In this document: positions 25,313 to 34,309 of the stretch, piece after piece
Position numbering within the stretch: position 1 is the first letter of the stretch
Layout of the letters: the number at the start of each line of letters is the position of its first letter
Origin: Bacteroidales bacterium
GTDB lineage: Bacteria; Bacteroidota; Bacteroidia; Bacteroidales; UBA3663
DNA: 64,000 bases
NCBI GenBank assembly: GCA_017548545.1
Contig: JAFYZW010000057.1
Location: 124,001-188,000, forward strand
Direction: 5' to 3'
Translations under genes and position numbers: made by a program
The notes under the pieces: model-generated
The model's input: only the letters and a program-made list of their open reading frames with translations
What the model was told of the DNA's origin: nothing
Database searches by the model: none

Positions 25313-26190
25313 CAGCTGTTTTCTTTGTGCGAAGAGTTTTTGGCAAGAGTCATTACTGGAGAATCCGAGGCCAGGAGAGGAAAGACCTCTTCCCATGTTA
25401 ATGAAATTTGTACAACACCCACACTATATGGAGCTATTTCGTAAGGATCATAGGTCCAAGTTATACCATCCTCATTGACGAAGAAATTTTCTGTAGCTTC
25501 TATTTCACTTGGTGAAGTGAATTGTCCTTTTTCGGCAAGTTCTTCCATCGATTTGCAGTCATTCTGAATCATCAGCTGATTACGCAACATGGAATGGAGG
25601 TCCTCAAGAGAGGTGTCCTTGAAAAGATCTGCAAGGGATACCTGATCTAATGTATTAAGGTTGAATACGCCATTGTCAACGGTCTTGTTACCATGTGCTC
25701 CTCCTGTGAAACTGTCGGTAACAACCTGATAGCTCAAAAGACCATCGGCATTGTAGAGAATCTTCCCCTCGACATTCTCTTCGTAGTTCATCCATGTGGA
25801 AGCAGCTTCCTGTTCCTCCATATCGTTTTCATGTTGTCCGATTGCATCATGACCTTCATTCAGATATTGCATGATGTATTCCTTAACGTAGGCATTCACC
25901 ATCGACTCAACCGAGCCATTGGCATCAACTTCAAATGAACCATCTTTGGGAAGCGTGGAGATGAAACCCTCTATTGCGTTTAAAGTTTCAACTGGTGTCT
26001 CTGCAACAGGTTTAGCCATCTTGATGACAAGGTGACAATAGGGCTTGTCATAAGTATGGAAAAGCGGACATATCGTATCGACTGTTAAAGTGTCAAAATC
26101 GATATGTTGTACCGTAGGTGTCTTATGTTCACAAGATACCATACTGCAAAGCAGCAGAAAGCTTAGAATGGCTGTTAAAAAGCTTTTCAT
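25312..26190 (-). CDS. DUF3298 (RsiV-like) lipoprotein
   Basis: The 292-aa protein has a lipoprotein signal (LLLCSMVSC, Cys20) and a C-terminal DUF3298 domain (about 175-280; FTGGAHGNKTVDNGVFNL, FFVNEDGITWTYDPYEIAPYS) preceded by a DUF4163-like region. The fold is shared with lysozyme-binding anti-sigma factors such as RsiV, but this protein has no cytosolic or membrane segment, so anti-sigma activity is not implied. It is the first gene of an operon with rsmG and the MBL hydrolase. Confidence 0.82.
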   Translation of the reverse strand: MKSFLTAILSFLLLCSMVSCEHKTPTVQHIDFDTLTVDTICPLFHTYDKPYCHLVIKMAKPVAETPVETLNAIEGFISTLPKDGSFEVDANGSVESMVNAYVKEYIMQYLNEGHDAIGQHENDMEEQEAASTWMNYEENVEGKILYNADGLLSYQVVTDSFTGGAHGNKTVDNGVFNLNTLDQVSLADLFKDTSLEDLHSMLRNQLMIQNDCKSMEELAEKGQFTSPSEIEATENFFVNEDGITWTYDPYEIAPYSVGVVQISLTWEEVFPLLASDSPVMTLAKNSSHKENS

Positions 26191-26215
26191 TATTTAATTT
26201 ATTATAAAATCGATG

Positions 26216-26254
26216 CAAAGATATATCTTTTTTCCGAAAAATACACTATCTTTG
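26216..26254. promoter_or_regulatory. Divergent -7 boxes
   Basis: TATCTTTG occurs on the minus strand (complement of 26216-26223), facing the DUF3298 operon, and on the plus strand (26247-26254), facing the TPR gene. Neither has a clear TTTG at the -33 distance. The core elements interleave, so the two promoters may compete. Confidence 0.4.
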
Positions 26255-26274
26255 TGCCGAAAATTTGAAAAAAA

Positions 26275-27108
26275 ATGAAGAAAAGTATTTTTTTTGTTCT
26301 TATCCTTACAATTTGTGCTGTAGATTGTTCAATTTCTTCGGCACAGACCTACGATGAATTGATTACAAGGAGTTTCGACTATTTGGAGGCCGATAGTCTG
26401 CGTGAAGCAGAAGAAGCTTTGCGCGAAGCCCTTCGCATCGAGCCCGGTAACCCCAGCAATGGTATGTTGTTGCTTAATCTGGGCACTATCCAACGTCGTC
26501 AAGGCAAACTGAAGGATGCCGAAGACTCCTATACAATAGGTCTTGCATTTATGCCGAATAACCTGACGCTACTTAATAATCGAGCTCAACTCTTTGCCGA
26601 AATGGATAAATATCCAGAAGCCATCAACGACTACACGGAGGTCATTTTACAAGAACCTGAGAATGAGAATGCCTATTACGAAAGGGCTCTATGTCGGCTG
26701 ATGAATCAAGATACATTAGGTGCGCGACTGGATCTGGAACAAATTGACCGTTTCAATCCGAATAGCGCCAAGTCTCGCCTTGGCATGGCATACGTCTATA
26801 AGGCACAAGGTCTATGGCGTGAAGCATCGGAGCTTTATGATGCATTGATTGAAAGAAATCCCAAGAACGCAAGCCTTCTTCGAGAACGAGCCGAAGTTTA
26901 TTATTTCTCGAACAGAATGGGAGCAGCTTTGGATGACATCAACAAAAGCATTGACTTTGATCCCCATGAACCCTACAGCTATGTGTTAAGAGCACAGATA
27001 AGATATGCGAAAGGCGACAAAGAGTTTGCACGAAGAGACCTTAATCGGGCACTTGATTTAGGACTAAATCGTGACGAAGTAAGTGATTTGATTGAAAAAC
27101 TAAAATAA
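26275..27108 (+). CDS. Secreted tetratricopeptide repeat protein
   Basis: The 277-aa protein has a signal peptide (to about residue 23) and about seven TPR units through the C-terminus, with typical pairs such as NNRAQLFAEMDKYPEAINDY and RAQIRYAKGDKEFARRDLNR. TPRs mediate protein-protein contacts; the partner is unknown. The leader is very short, about 15-20 nt from the predicted start of transcription. Confidence 0.87.
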   Translation: MKKSIFFVLILTICAVDCSISSAQTYDELITRSFDYLEADSLREAEEALREALRIEPGNPSNGMLLLNLGTIQRRQGKLKDAEDSYTIGLAFMPNNLTLLNNRAQLFAEMDKYPEAINDYTEVILQEPENENAYYERALCRLMNQDTLGARLDLEQIDRFNPNSAKSRLGMAYVYKAQGLWREASELYDALIERNPKNASLLRERAEVYYFSNRMGAALDDINKSIDFDPHEPYSYVLRAQIRYAKGDKEFARRDLNRALDLGLNRDEVSDLIEKLK

Positions 27109-27129
27109 TTTTTCATTTTTTCGAAAATT

Positions 27130-27163
27130 TTTGTTCATCGTATTAAAATTATTACTACCTTTG
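27130..27163 (+). promoter_or_regulatory. Promoter of the SPOR protein-recJ-recQ run
   Basis: TACCTTTG (27156-27163) matches TAnnTTTG. A TTTG at 27130-27133 is 22 bp away, slightly longer than usual. The ATG at 27187 follows closely. Confidence 0.5.
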
Positions 27164-27186
27164 CCGCGTAAAATACGATCTTTAGA

Positions 27187-28332
27187 ATGCGCTCTCTAGC
27201 TACCTATATAGAATACCTCCTTATGACCCGACACTATTGCTATGTGCCGGGACGTGGTGCATATATGCTGGTTGATGAATTTTCATCTCAGGAGAACAAT
27301 CCTACTTTAGGCATAGACATAAGGCGACTTCATACAATTGCAGCTCCACGGCGTATCGTTCGTTTTAGTCCTCTCCTCTCCCATGATGACGGCATGCTTG
27401 CAAGTCTACTGATGGAAGCTGAAGGAATGACGTTCGATGAAGCTTGCCGTTATATCCAACGCCAAGCGCCTTTATTGAGCGATGATTTCCTTGAGGCAGC
27501 TTCCCTACATACTGATGCAGACAATTATGGTTTCGAACATCTTAATGTCGAATCATGGGTTGATATGGAAGCTCGTTTAGCTCGGGTGAAGTCTGAGAAT
27601 GAACATGAGGCACAGATTGGTGGCAAAAAGCGCGATGATATCATAGAGATTCCAAAGTATTGGATCAAGCGTACGGCAGTAGCAATAATAATTGGTGTGT
27701 TCTTCTTCACGAATTTCGTAGGATTAAACCGTGGCACCATTCAAATGGCTGGCGTCATCGATATGAATGCCATCCAAAGAAACAATGTGATCCATCAGAC
27801 TTGGGATGAAGAGGACGAACTCATCGATTTGGCCAGTGAAGAAGTTCTTGATGAGGCAGATAATGCATTGATTGAATCTGCCATCGCAGAATCGGTGGCA
27901 GAAATGGAATCTGTACGCCATCCGAAAATGGTAGCGACCGTTCCAGTTTCCCCTATCGATATTCAGGAAGATCCAATCGAAGCCGTAGCTCCAGGTACTA
28001 CCTATTTCATCGTCGGCTTCTGCACATGGACCGAAAAATATGCTAACGAGGTACTCAATGACTATAAATCCAAAGGCTATAAAAATGCAGGCATCCTTGT
28101 CACCAAGGATCTGTACCGTGTTTTTGTTGACCGTTTTGCCAACAAGGATGATGCATTGACCTACCTTTACGGCGTCCGTAAAGAGAATGACAAACTTAAG
28201 AAATCTTGGTTGCTGCCATTCGAAAACAACGGATCTCTTTCTTCGTATATTATAAAAAACATATATAATGACAACCAATTATCAATGGAATTGTCGCACC
28301 CTCACCAACGAACAGAAAGAGATCAAGGATGA
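27187..28332 (+). CDS. CCDC81-type HU domain and SPOR domain membrane protein
   Basis: The 381-aa protein has an N-terminal region (1-130: IEYLLMTRHYCYVPGRGAYM...) matching the Bacteroidetes HU-like CCDC81 pair. One membrane helix lies at about 163-185 (RTAVAIIIGVFFFTNFVGL). An acidic linker and a C-terminal SPOR domain (about 270-345) follow; SPOR domains bind denuded septal peptidoglycan. A cytosolic DNA-binding-like domain linked across the membrane to a septum-binding domain suggests a role at division. The last 21 codons overlap recJ by 65 bp. Confidence 0.82.
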   Translation: MRSLATYIEYLLMTRHYCYVPGRGAYMLVDEFSSQENNPTLGIDIRRLHTIAAPRRIVRFSPLLSHDDGMLASLLMEAEGMTFDEACRYIQRQAPLLSDDFLEAASLHTDADNYGFEHLNVESWVDMEARLARVKSENEHEAQIGGKKRDDIIEIPKYWIKRTAVAIIIGVFFFTNFVGLNRGTIQMAGVIDMNAIQRNNVIHQTWDEEDELIDLASEEVLDEADNALIESAIAESVAEMESVRHPKMVATVPVSPIDIQEDPIEAVAPGTTYFIVGFCTWTEKYANEVLNDYKSKGYKNAGILVTKDLYRVFVDRFANKDDALTYLYGVRKENDKLKKSWLLPFENNGSLSSYIIKNIYNDNQLSMELSHPHQRTERDQG

Positions 28333-30091
28333 ATTAATTGCTGAACTCAACCTCAATCCAATCGTCGCCACTCTGCTCGTACAGCGTGGTGTGACAACGG
28401 CCGAAGAAGCACATCGATTCTTTCGCCCGCAATTGTCAACAGGACTGCATGATCCTTTCCTGATGAAGGATATGGATAAGGCAGTAGCTCGACTGAACGA
28501 AGCCATAGGCCGCAAGGAACGTATTCTAATCTATGGTGACTATGATGTCGATGGAACCAGCTCGGTGGCTCTGGTTTATCGTTTCTTGCGCGGCATTTAT
28601 TCTTCGTTGGATTACTATATTCCTGATCGTTACGACGACGGATATGGCATCTCTGAGAAGGGTGTGGATTATGCCTACAGTATAGGTGTAAAACTTATTA
28701 TAACACTCGATTGCGGAATTAAGGCAATCAACATGGTACGCTATGCCAAGGAAAAAGGCATCGACTTCATCATCTGTGATCACCATAAGCCGGATGATGA
28801 GTTGCCTGAGGCGGTAGCTATACTTGACCCAAAACGTTTAGACGATGAATATCCCTACCCGCACCTTTCGGCGTGCGGTGTGGGCTTTAAGTTCATGCAG
28901 GCCTTTGCACGAAACAATGGTATGAATGAACTGGGGTTGCTTTATCCCTTGCTCGACCTTTGCGCCATCAGCATTGCCACAGATATCGTCCCGATTACTG
29001 GCGAGAACCGTGTACTTTCCTACAATGGATTGCGCCGGCTCAACGACAATCCCTGTAATGGACTCAAGGCAATTATCGAGTTGTGCGGCCTTAAAGATAA
29101 AAAGGAACTGACAAATTCGGACATTGTCTTCAAGATTGGTCCACGCATCAACGCATCGGGTAGAATGATGAACGGAAAGGAGACTGTCGATCTGCTTGTA
29201 GCTCGTGACCTGGCTACCGCTCATGCCTGTGCTGAACGTATTTCTGAATACAATGAAACACGAAAGGAACTCGACAAGCGAGTTACAGAGGAAGCGATAC
29301 AGATGGTTGACAAGATGGATATCAAGGACAAGAAATCCATCCTTGTATATAATTCCTCTTGGCATAAGGGAGTGATAGGTATTGTTGCCAGTCGACTGAC
29401 TGAACATTACTATCGTCCAGCTATCGTACTTACTTCTGCTTTGGGTTTTGCTAGCGGTTCGGCACGTTCCATTCAAGGCTTTGATGTGTATTCTGCCATC
29501 AATTCTTGTCGTGACATCATCGAAAACTTTGGTGGGCACACCTACGCAGCAGGACTAACCCTCAAGGAAGAGAAGATTCCCGAACTCACCGAACGTATTG
29601 AAAGATGGGTCGAAGAGCATATCACCGACGTACAGCAGCGTCAGCATCTCGACATCGACATGGAAGTGAAGTTCAACGAAGTCACCCCACGCCTTTTCAA
29701 GTCATTGCGTGTTCTTTCCCCATACGGTCCAGGCAATCAGAAACCAATGTTTGTTGTACGTCGCATCAAGGATCAAGGAAAGAGTCGATTGGTGGGTAAA
29801 GAACTTGAACATATAAGATTAGAACTTGTCGATCCGGTGACAAACTTTACTCACAATGGCATCGCCTTCAATCAGGCTTCAAAATATGATATCGTTAAGA
29901 GCGGCAAACCCTTCGACATCGTTTTCACCATCGAGGAAAATACATTCAGCAAGAACAACATACAACTGCTCGTCAAAGACATCCGCGAAAGCGAATCCAA
30001 CAATATCGCAGCCGTCCTGTCTCTTCTCATACGCAACACCAAGGACGATGCTGAAGTAATTGGAGGAATCACTCCAAGTCCTGAAATGTAA
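28268..30091 (+). CDS. recJ: Single-stranded-DNA-specific exonuclease RecJ
   Basis: The 607-aa protein is a DHH-family 5'-3' exonuclease. It shows YGDYDVDGTSSVALVY (motif I), ICDHHKPDDELP (DHH motif), DLCAISIATDIVP, and the DHHA1 motif GGHTYAAGLTL. The N-terminus YQWNCRTLTNEQ fits other Bacteroidetes RecJ proteins, so the start at 28268 inside the previous gene is accepted. recQ follows 6 bp later; RecJ and RecQ act together in recombinational repair at gaps and stalled forks. Confidence 0.95.
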   Translation: MTTNYQWNCRTLTNEQKEIKDELIAELNLNPIVATLLVQRGVTTAEEAHRFFRPQLSTGLHDPFLMKDMDKAVARLNEAIGRKERILIYGDYDVDGTSSVALVYRFLRGIYSSLDYYIPDRYDDGYGISEKGVDYAYSIGVKLIITLDCGIKAINMVRYAKEKGIDFIICDHHKPDDELPEAVAILDPKRLDDEYPYPHLSACGVGFKFMQAFARNNGMNELGLLYPLLDLCAISIATDIVPITGENRVLSYNGLRRLNDNPCNGLKAIIELCGLKDKKELTNSDIVFKIGPRINASGRMMNGKETVDLLVARDLATAHACAERISEYNETRKELDKRVTEEAIQMVDKMDIKDKKSILVYNSSWHKGVIGIVASRLTEHYYRPAIVLTSALGFASGSARSIQGFDVYSAINSCRDIIENFGGHTYAAGLTLKEEKIPELTERIERWVEEHITDVQQRQHLDIDMEVKFNEVTPRLFKSLRVLSPYGPGNQKPMFVVRRIKDQGKSRLVGKELEHIRLELVDPVTNFTHNGIAFNQASKYDIVKSGKPFDIVFTIEENTFSKNNIQLLVKDIRESESNNIAAVLSLLIRNTKDDAEVIGGITPSPEM

Positions 30092-30097
30092 TCCTTT

Positions 30098-32077
30098 ATG
30101 CTCAAATCCATTCTCAAGCAATATTGGGGCTATGATGATTTCAGACCATTGCAGTCTGAAATCATCATGTCTGTACTTGAGGGTCATGACACTTTGGGAA
30201 TGATGCCTACGGGGGGTGGCAAGAGTATTACTTTCCAATTACCAGCAATTGCATTAGGTGGATTGACACTTGTTGTCACTCCGCTTATTTCTCTAATGAA
30301 GGACCAATGCGATCACCTTGTTGAAAGAGGCATCAAGGCCGCTGCCGTCTATATGGGAATGACTCAACAGGAGATACTTGAGACCTTCGAACACGTAATT
30401 TCCGAAGACTATCGTTTCCTTTACATTTCTCCCGAACGATTAGAAACACGTTTGTTCCAAGCCAAACTCCAATATATGGATGTTCGCTTGCTTGTCGTCG
30501 ATGAAGCGCATTGTATCTCACAGTGGGGTTATGATTTTCGTCCTCCGTATCTCAAAATTGCAAATTTGCGCAAAATGCTTTACGAAATTAGGGAACAAAA
30601 TAGAAAACCCTGGGTTCCACTGAAACAATTTGAAGATTTCGAAGCGGAGAAAACATACCACATTCCCTGTCTTGCGTTGACGGCAACTGCCACAAAGGAG
30701 GTGATTGCCGATATTCAGGACAAACTGCATTTCCGACCAGCATCAAAGGTCTTGAAGACTTCCTTCGAGCGCCCAAACCTGACTTATTCCGTTTTTTATG
30801 CCGAGGACAAATTAGGAAATCTCAGACGCCTGCTAGGAGGAAAGGATGCGGGATGCTCCGCTATCGTATATCTGAGAAGTCGCAAAAAGACAGCCGAGAT
30901 TGCCGAGCATCTGAACGAAAATGGAATTCCTGCTGACTATTATCATGCGGGATTAAGTCCGGAAACCAAAACGAAACGACAAGAAGCCTGGATGGCTGGA
31001 AATCCTTCGGTTATCGTTGCCACTAATGCATTCGGAATGGGTATCGACAAGGCTAATGTTCGCAAGGTGATCCACCTAGACCTTCCTCCCTCTATTGAAG
31101 AATATTTTCAGGAGGCTGGACGCGCAGGTCGCGACGGGTTGCCCGCAGAAGCGATTTTGATTGTTTCCGAATACGATAAATATAAGCTTCGCAAACATTT
31201 GGTTGAGGAGTATCCTGAGCGCGAATATATTCGTCATATCTATGGTCGTCTTGGCTCCTTCTTTCAGGTTGCAATATCTGCAGGTTTATATAATACATTC
31301 GAATTCGATATCTATCGTTTCTGTTCAGCCTATCATTTGTCCTCTATACAGGTGCATTTTGCATTAAAACTGCTCGATCAGGCTGAATACATCAAATATA
31401 TTGAAGACCCCGACCGTCATTCGCGCCTGATGTTTGTCACATCGCGAGAATCACTATACCATTTGAATCAGTTCGACAATGAATGTCAGCGAATAATCCA
31501 AGCCTTGCTTCGCCTTTATGCTGGATTATTTGCCGATTACGTGTATATTTCGGAAGAGCAGATCATGAAAGTAACGGGACTAGATCGCAATATCCTCTAC
31601 GATAAGCTTCTACTCCTCTCCCGCTTCCATGTATTGCATTATATCCCAGCTAGGCAAAAACCTGCAATTGTCTATTTAACGCCAAGATTGGAAGATGAGG
31701 AAATAAAGATTCCTCGGATTGTTTATGAAGATCGTCGAACAAGACAGGAAGGTCGTATGGATGCCATCATTGCATACGTCGACAACTACAAGGAATGTCG
31801 TTTGGTTCAGCTTTTGAAATACTTTGGCGAAGAACTTGACCATCGTTGTGGAAATTGTGATGTCTGCTTAAGTGAAAAGCTCAAAGGAAATATTCACGAA
31901 GAGACAGAAATGATCCGTCAGCTCATCAAAGATAAGCTGACGGCTAAAGGGCCAATGCTTGTTCAGCAATTGCTATTGCAGATTGAGATGAATCCTAAAC
32001 GTGTAGGCGAAGTTCTTCATCTTATGGTAGAAAACGAGGAACTCAAACTATCGCATGGAATCTTATCTGTGGGTTAA
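30098..32077 (+). CDS. recQ: ATP-dependent DNA helicase RecQ
   Basis: The 659-aa protein shows the RecQ motifs GMMPTGGGKSITFQLPA (Walker A), VVDEAHCISQWGYDFRPPY (Walker B and aromatic-rich loop), QEAGRAGRDG (motif VI), and the zinc ligands of the RQC domain ending CGNCDVC near 575. The C-terminal 70 residues are helical and too short for a clear HRDC domain, so this may be an HRDC-less form. It unwinds DNA 3'-5' and sits in an operon with recJ. Confidence 0.93.
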   Translation: MLKSILKQYWGYDDFRPLQSEIIMSVLEGHDTLGMMPTGGGKSITFQLPAIALGGLTLVVTPLISLMKDQCDHLVERGIKAAAVYMGMTQQEILETFEHVISEDYRFLYISPERLETRLFQAKLQYMDVRLLVVDEAHCISQWGYDFRPPYLKIANLRKMLYEIREQNRKPWVPLKQFEDFEAEKTYHIPCLALTATATKEVIADIQDKLHFRPASKVLKTSFERPNLTYSVFYAEDKLGNLRRLLGGKDAGCSAIVYLRSRKKTAEIAEHLNENGIPADYYHAGLSPETKTKRQEAWMAGNPSVIVATNAFGMGIDKANVRKVIHLDLPPSIEEYFQEAGRAGRDGLPAEAILIVSEYDKYKLRKHLVEEYPEREYIRHIYGRLGSFFQVAISAGLYNTFEFDIYRFCSAYHLSSIQVHFALKLLDQAEYIKYIEDPDRHSRLMFVTSRESLYHLNQFDNECQRIIQALLRLYAGLFADYVYISEEQIMKVTGLDRNILYDKLLLLSRFHVLHYIPARQKPAIVYLTPRLEDEEIKIPRIVYEDRRTRQEGRMDAIIAYVDNYKECRLVQLLKYFGEELDHRCGNCDVCLSEKLKGNIHEETEMIRQLIKDKLTAKGPMLVQQLLLQIEMNPKRVGEVLHLMVENEELKLSHGILSVG

Positions 32078-32138
32078 GAAGGGTTCGAGGAGTTCGAGAG
32101 GTTCGAGGGGTTCGAGGAGTTCGAGGGGTTAAGAAGGG
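32072..32138. repeat. 9-bp tandem repeat flanked by a 12-bp direct repeat
   Basis: (R)GTTCGAGR repeats five times in tandem at 32082-32126. The block is flanked by identical GGTTAAGAAGGG copies at 32072-32083 and 32127-32138; the first copy contains the recQ stop codon. It looks like a slippage-prone microsatellite between convergent genes. Confidence 0.75.
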
Positions 32139-32144
32139 AAGAAT

Positions 32145-34079
32145 TTAATTACTCCACATTATAGTTGCACTTTGTGGAGCCACATTGATCTTATTGATAC
32201 TTACCTTGTCGAGTCCATTCAAGTTAATCTTTCCTGCACTACATACAACGGTGTAATCGTTTTGTGGAATATCAACCGAAACCGGCTTCTTATTGCTATT
32301 CAAGACGACGATGATGTTCTTCCATTCGTCATCGACATCAGCACCTGAAATCTGATAAGCCACCACGCAATCTTTTGCCACGATAAATTTCACATTTTTG
32401 CGAACCAAGTCAGCAGAACCCTGATGGAATGCTCTGTGGGCCTTTCTCATGGCAATGAGTCCACAATAATAATTAAAGACATCGCGATATTTGTCTTTAT
32501 GTGTCCAGTCGATGGCATTGATGCTATCAGGACTCTTGTAGCTATTGTGAACGCCTTTCTTGTCACGCAGAACCTCTTCACCATTAAAGATGAAAGGAAT
32601 GCCTTGACTTGTAAAAACGGCCGTCTGTGCTAATTTGTCGAGGGCAATAACTTCAGCTTCACTGGATTTAGGAGCGGTGGCATGAAGCCGATCCACGAGG
32701 CACATATCGTCGTGACAGCTGACGTAGGCAATCATCTGAGTGGGTTCCTTGGCCCAACCGTCGATGGCACCAAGGATGCCAAATTTGATATTCTCCTCAT
32801 TACCAGCCTCACCAATCAGGAAGGCACCCTTCTCATCACTCCAAAATGGACCACGCAAAGCATCACGTAGTTCATCGCTGAAGGCAGCGACGCCTGGAAT
32901 ATGTGCCATGTTTGCTTTCATGGCAAGTTTCTCTTCTGGATAAGCAGGAGCTTCTGCTGCCCATCCTTCGCCATAAATCAAGGCCATTGGGTCGATGATT
33001 ACTGCGGCATCGCGTATCTCGTTCATGGTCTCGATGTCGTGAATACCCATCAAGTCGAAACGGAACCCGTCGATGTGGTATTCGGTCATCCAATATTGGA
33101 TGCTCTGTACCATATAGGTCTGCATCATTGGATGATCGGAAGCCGTTTCATTTCCGCAACCTGAACCATTGGCCAGACTTCCATCAGCCTTTTTACGGAA
33201 GAAGTATCCAGGAGCCGTCAATTCGAAGTTAGAGGTAGCTGCATCCATCACATGATTATAGACCACATCCATGATAACACGGATCCCTGCCTTATGGCAA
33301 GCCATTACCATCTGCTTGAATTCGTTGATCCTTATTTTAGGGTCATATGGATTTGTACTATAGCTACCATCCGGCACATTGTAGTTCAAGGGATCATATC
33401 CCCAATTGTACTGATGTGTTTCGAGGGTAGTTTCGTCAACCGAGGCGTAATCGTAACTCGGCATGATATGAATATGGGTGATACCCAATTCCTTCAGGTG
33501 GTTGATACCTGAGACACCTGTTTCTTCGGTCAAAGATAGGTATTTACCCAAATTCTTCAACCCGCTTGAAGGATCGGCCGTAAAGTCGCGCCAATGCATC
33601 TCATAAATAACAGCATCAGCAATGCTCTTCAACTCTGGACGTTTGTCGTCATCCCATCCTGCGGGATCGGTTTCCTTCATATTGATGATAGCTGCACGAT
33701 GTCCATTAATGCCAACGGCTTTGGCAAAGATACCTGGGCATTCGGCACGCCATGTACCACCTTCCTTGATGCTAAAAGTATAGAAACGACCTTTCAAATC
33801 TTCCTTGACAATGGTTTTCCAGAGCCCTTCGGGTTGGCGTTTCATCTTTAAGGTTTTTAGAGCTTCACCGCCATCGCCAGCCGCATAGATTCGTAGGAGT
33901 ACACTATCAGCATTTGGGCTCCACAATTGGAAGGTGGATTTCTCGGCAGAATAAGTTAGTTCTTTGATTTCTTCCATAGGTACAGGATAATCATTGACAG
34001 ACACATACTCGGGTTTGGGTACAGAACAACCCAACAGTAGTGCTGCAAAAGACAGGAATGTGTAGGTTTTCTTTCTCAT
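32145..34079 (-). CDS. pulA: Type I pullulanase, lipoprotein
   Basis: The 644-aa GH13 protein has the start MRKKTYTF and a lipoprotein signal ending LLLGC, so it is probably on the periplasmic side of an envelope membrane. A CBM48-type domain (about 40-130) precedes the catalytic barrel, which shows the type I pullulanase motif YNWGYDP, GIRVIMDVVYNH, DGFRFDLMGIHD (nucleophile Asp) and ALIYGEGW (acid/base Glu). It cleaves alpha-1,6 branches of pullulan, glycogen or starch. It lies divergent from the fasciclin/Sus locus and has its own promoter. Confidence 0.93.
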   Translation of the reverse strand: MRKKTYTFLSFAALLLGCSVPKPEYVSVNDYPVPMEEIKELTYSAEKSTFQLWSPNADSVLLRIYAAGDGGEALKTLKMKRQPEGLWKTIVKEDLKGRFYTFSIKEGGTWRAECPGIFAKAVGINGHRAAIINMKETDPAGWDDDKRPELKSIADAVIYEMHWRDFTADPSSGLKNLGKYLSLTEETGVSGINHLKELGITHIHIMPSYDYASVDETTLETHQYNWGYDPLNYNVPDGSYSTNPYDPKIRINEFKQMVMACHKAGIRVIMDVVYNHVMDAATSNFELTAPGYFFRKKADGSLANGSGCGNETASDHPMMQTYMVQSIQYWMTEYHIDGFRFDLMGIHDIETMNEIRDAAVIIDPMALIYGEGWAAEAPAYPEEKLAMKANMAHIPGVAAFSDELRDALRGPFWSDEKGAFLIGEAGNEENIKFGILGAIDGWAKEPTQMIAYVSCHDDMCLVDRLHATAPKSSEAEVIALDKLAQTAVFTSQGIPFIFNGEEVLRDKKGVHNSYKSPDSINAIDWTHKDKYRDVFNYYCGLIAMRKAHRAFHQGSADLVRKNVKFIVAKDCVVAYQISGADVDDEWKNIIVVLNSNKKPVSVDIPQNDYTVVCSAGKINLNGLDKVSINKINVAPQSATIMWSN

Positions 34080-34097
34080 AGTAACTAGAATTTTTTG

Positions 34098-34129
34098 CAA
34101 AGATATATAGTATTTGTCAAATCCCCAAA
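34098..34129 (-). promoter_or_regulatory. Promoter of pulA
   Basis: On the minus strand TATCTTTG (complement of 34098-34105) and TTTG (complement of 34126-34129) are 20 bp apart. It overlaps the longer reading frame to 34100, supporting the 34079 start. Confidence 0.75.
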
Positions 34130-34206
34130 TCTAAATCGAGTTTTTTATACAAAATTTGAAAAAAACTATTATATTTGAAAAATTAAAGTTGAATTTTATT
34201 CAAAAA

Positions 34207-34238
34207 TTTGTGAATAACAAATATAATATCTATATTTG
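34207..34238 (+). promoter_or_regulatory. Promoter of the fasciclin/Sus locus
   Basis: TTTG (34207-34210) and TATATTTG (34231-34238) are 20 bp apart, a perfect match. The leader to the ATG at 34310 is about 65 nt. It may drive much of the following 23-kb plus-strand run, since gaps between those genes are short. Confidence 0.75.
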
Positions 34239-34309
34239 CACCGACTTTTTCTTCCACCGATTAACACGTCACACGTGTTCGCTTAATAAACACAACACAT
34301 CATTACAGG

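Noticed and set aside
25313..25396. Longer rsmG start
   Set aside because: The extra 28 residues lie inside the upstream lipoprotein gene, and the TGATG overlap at 25310-25314 gives a better start.
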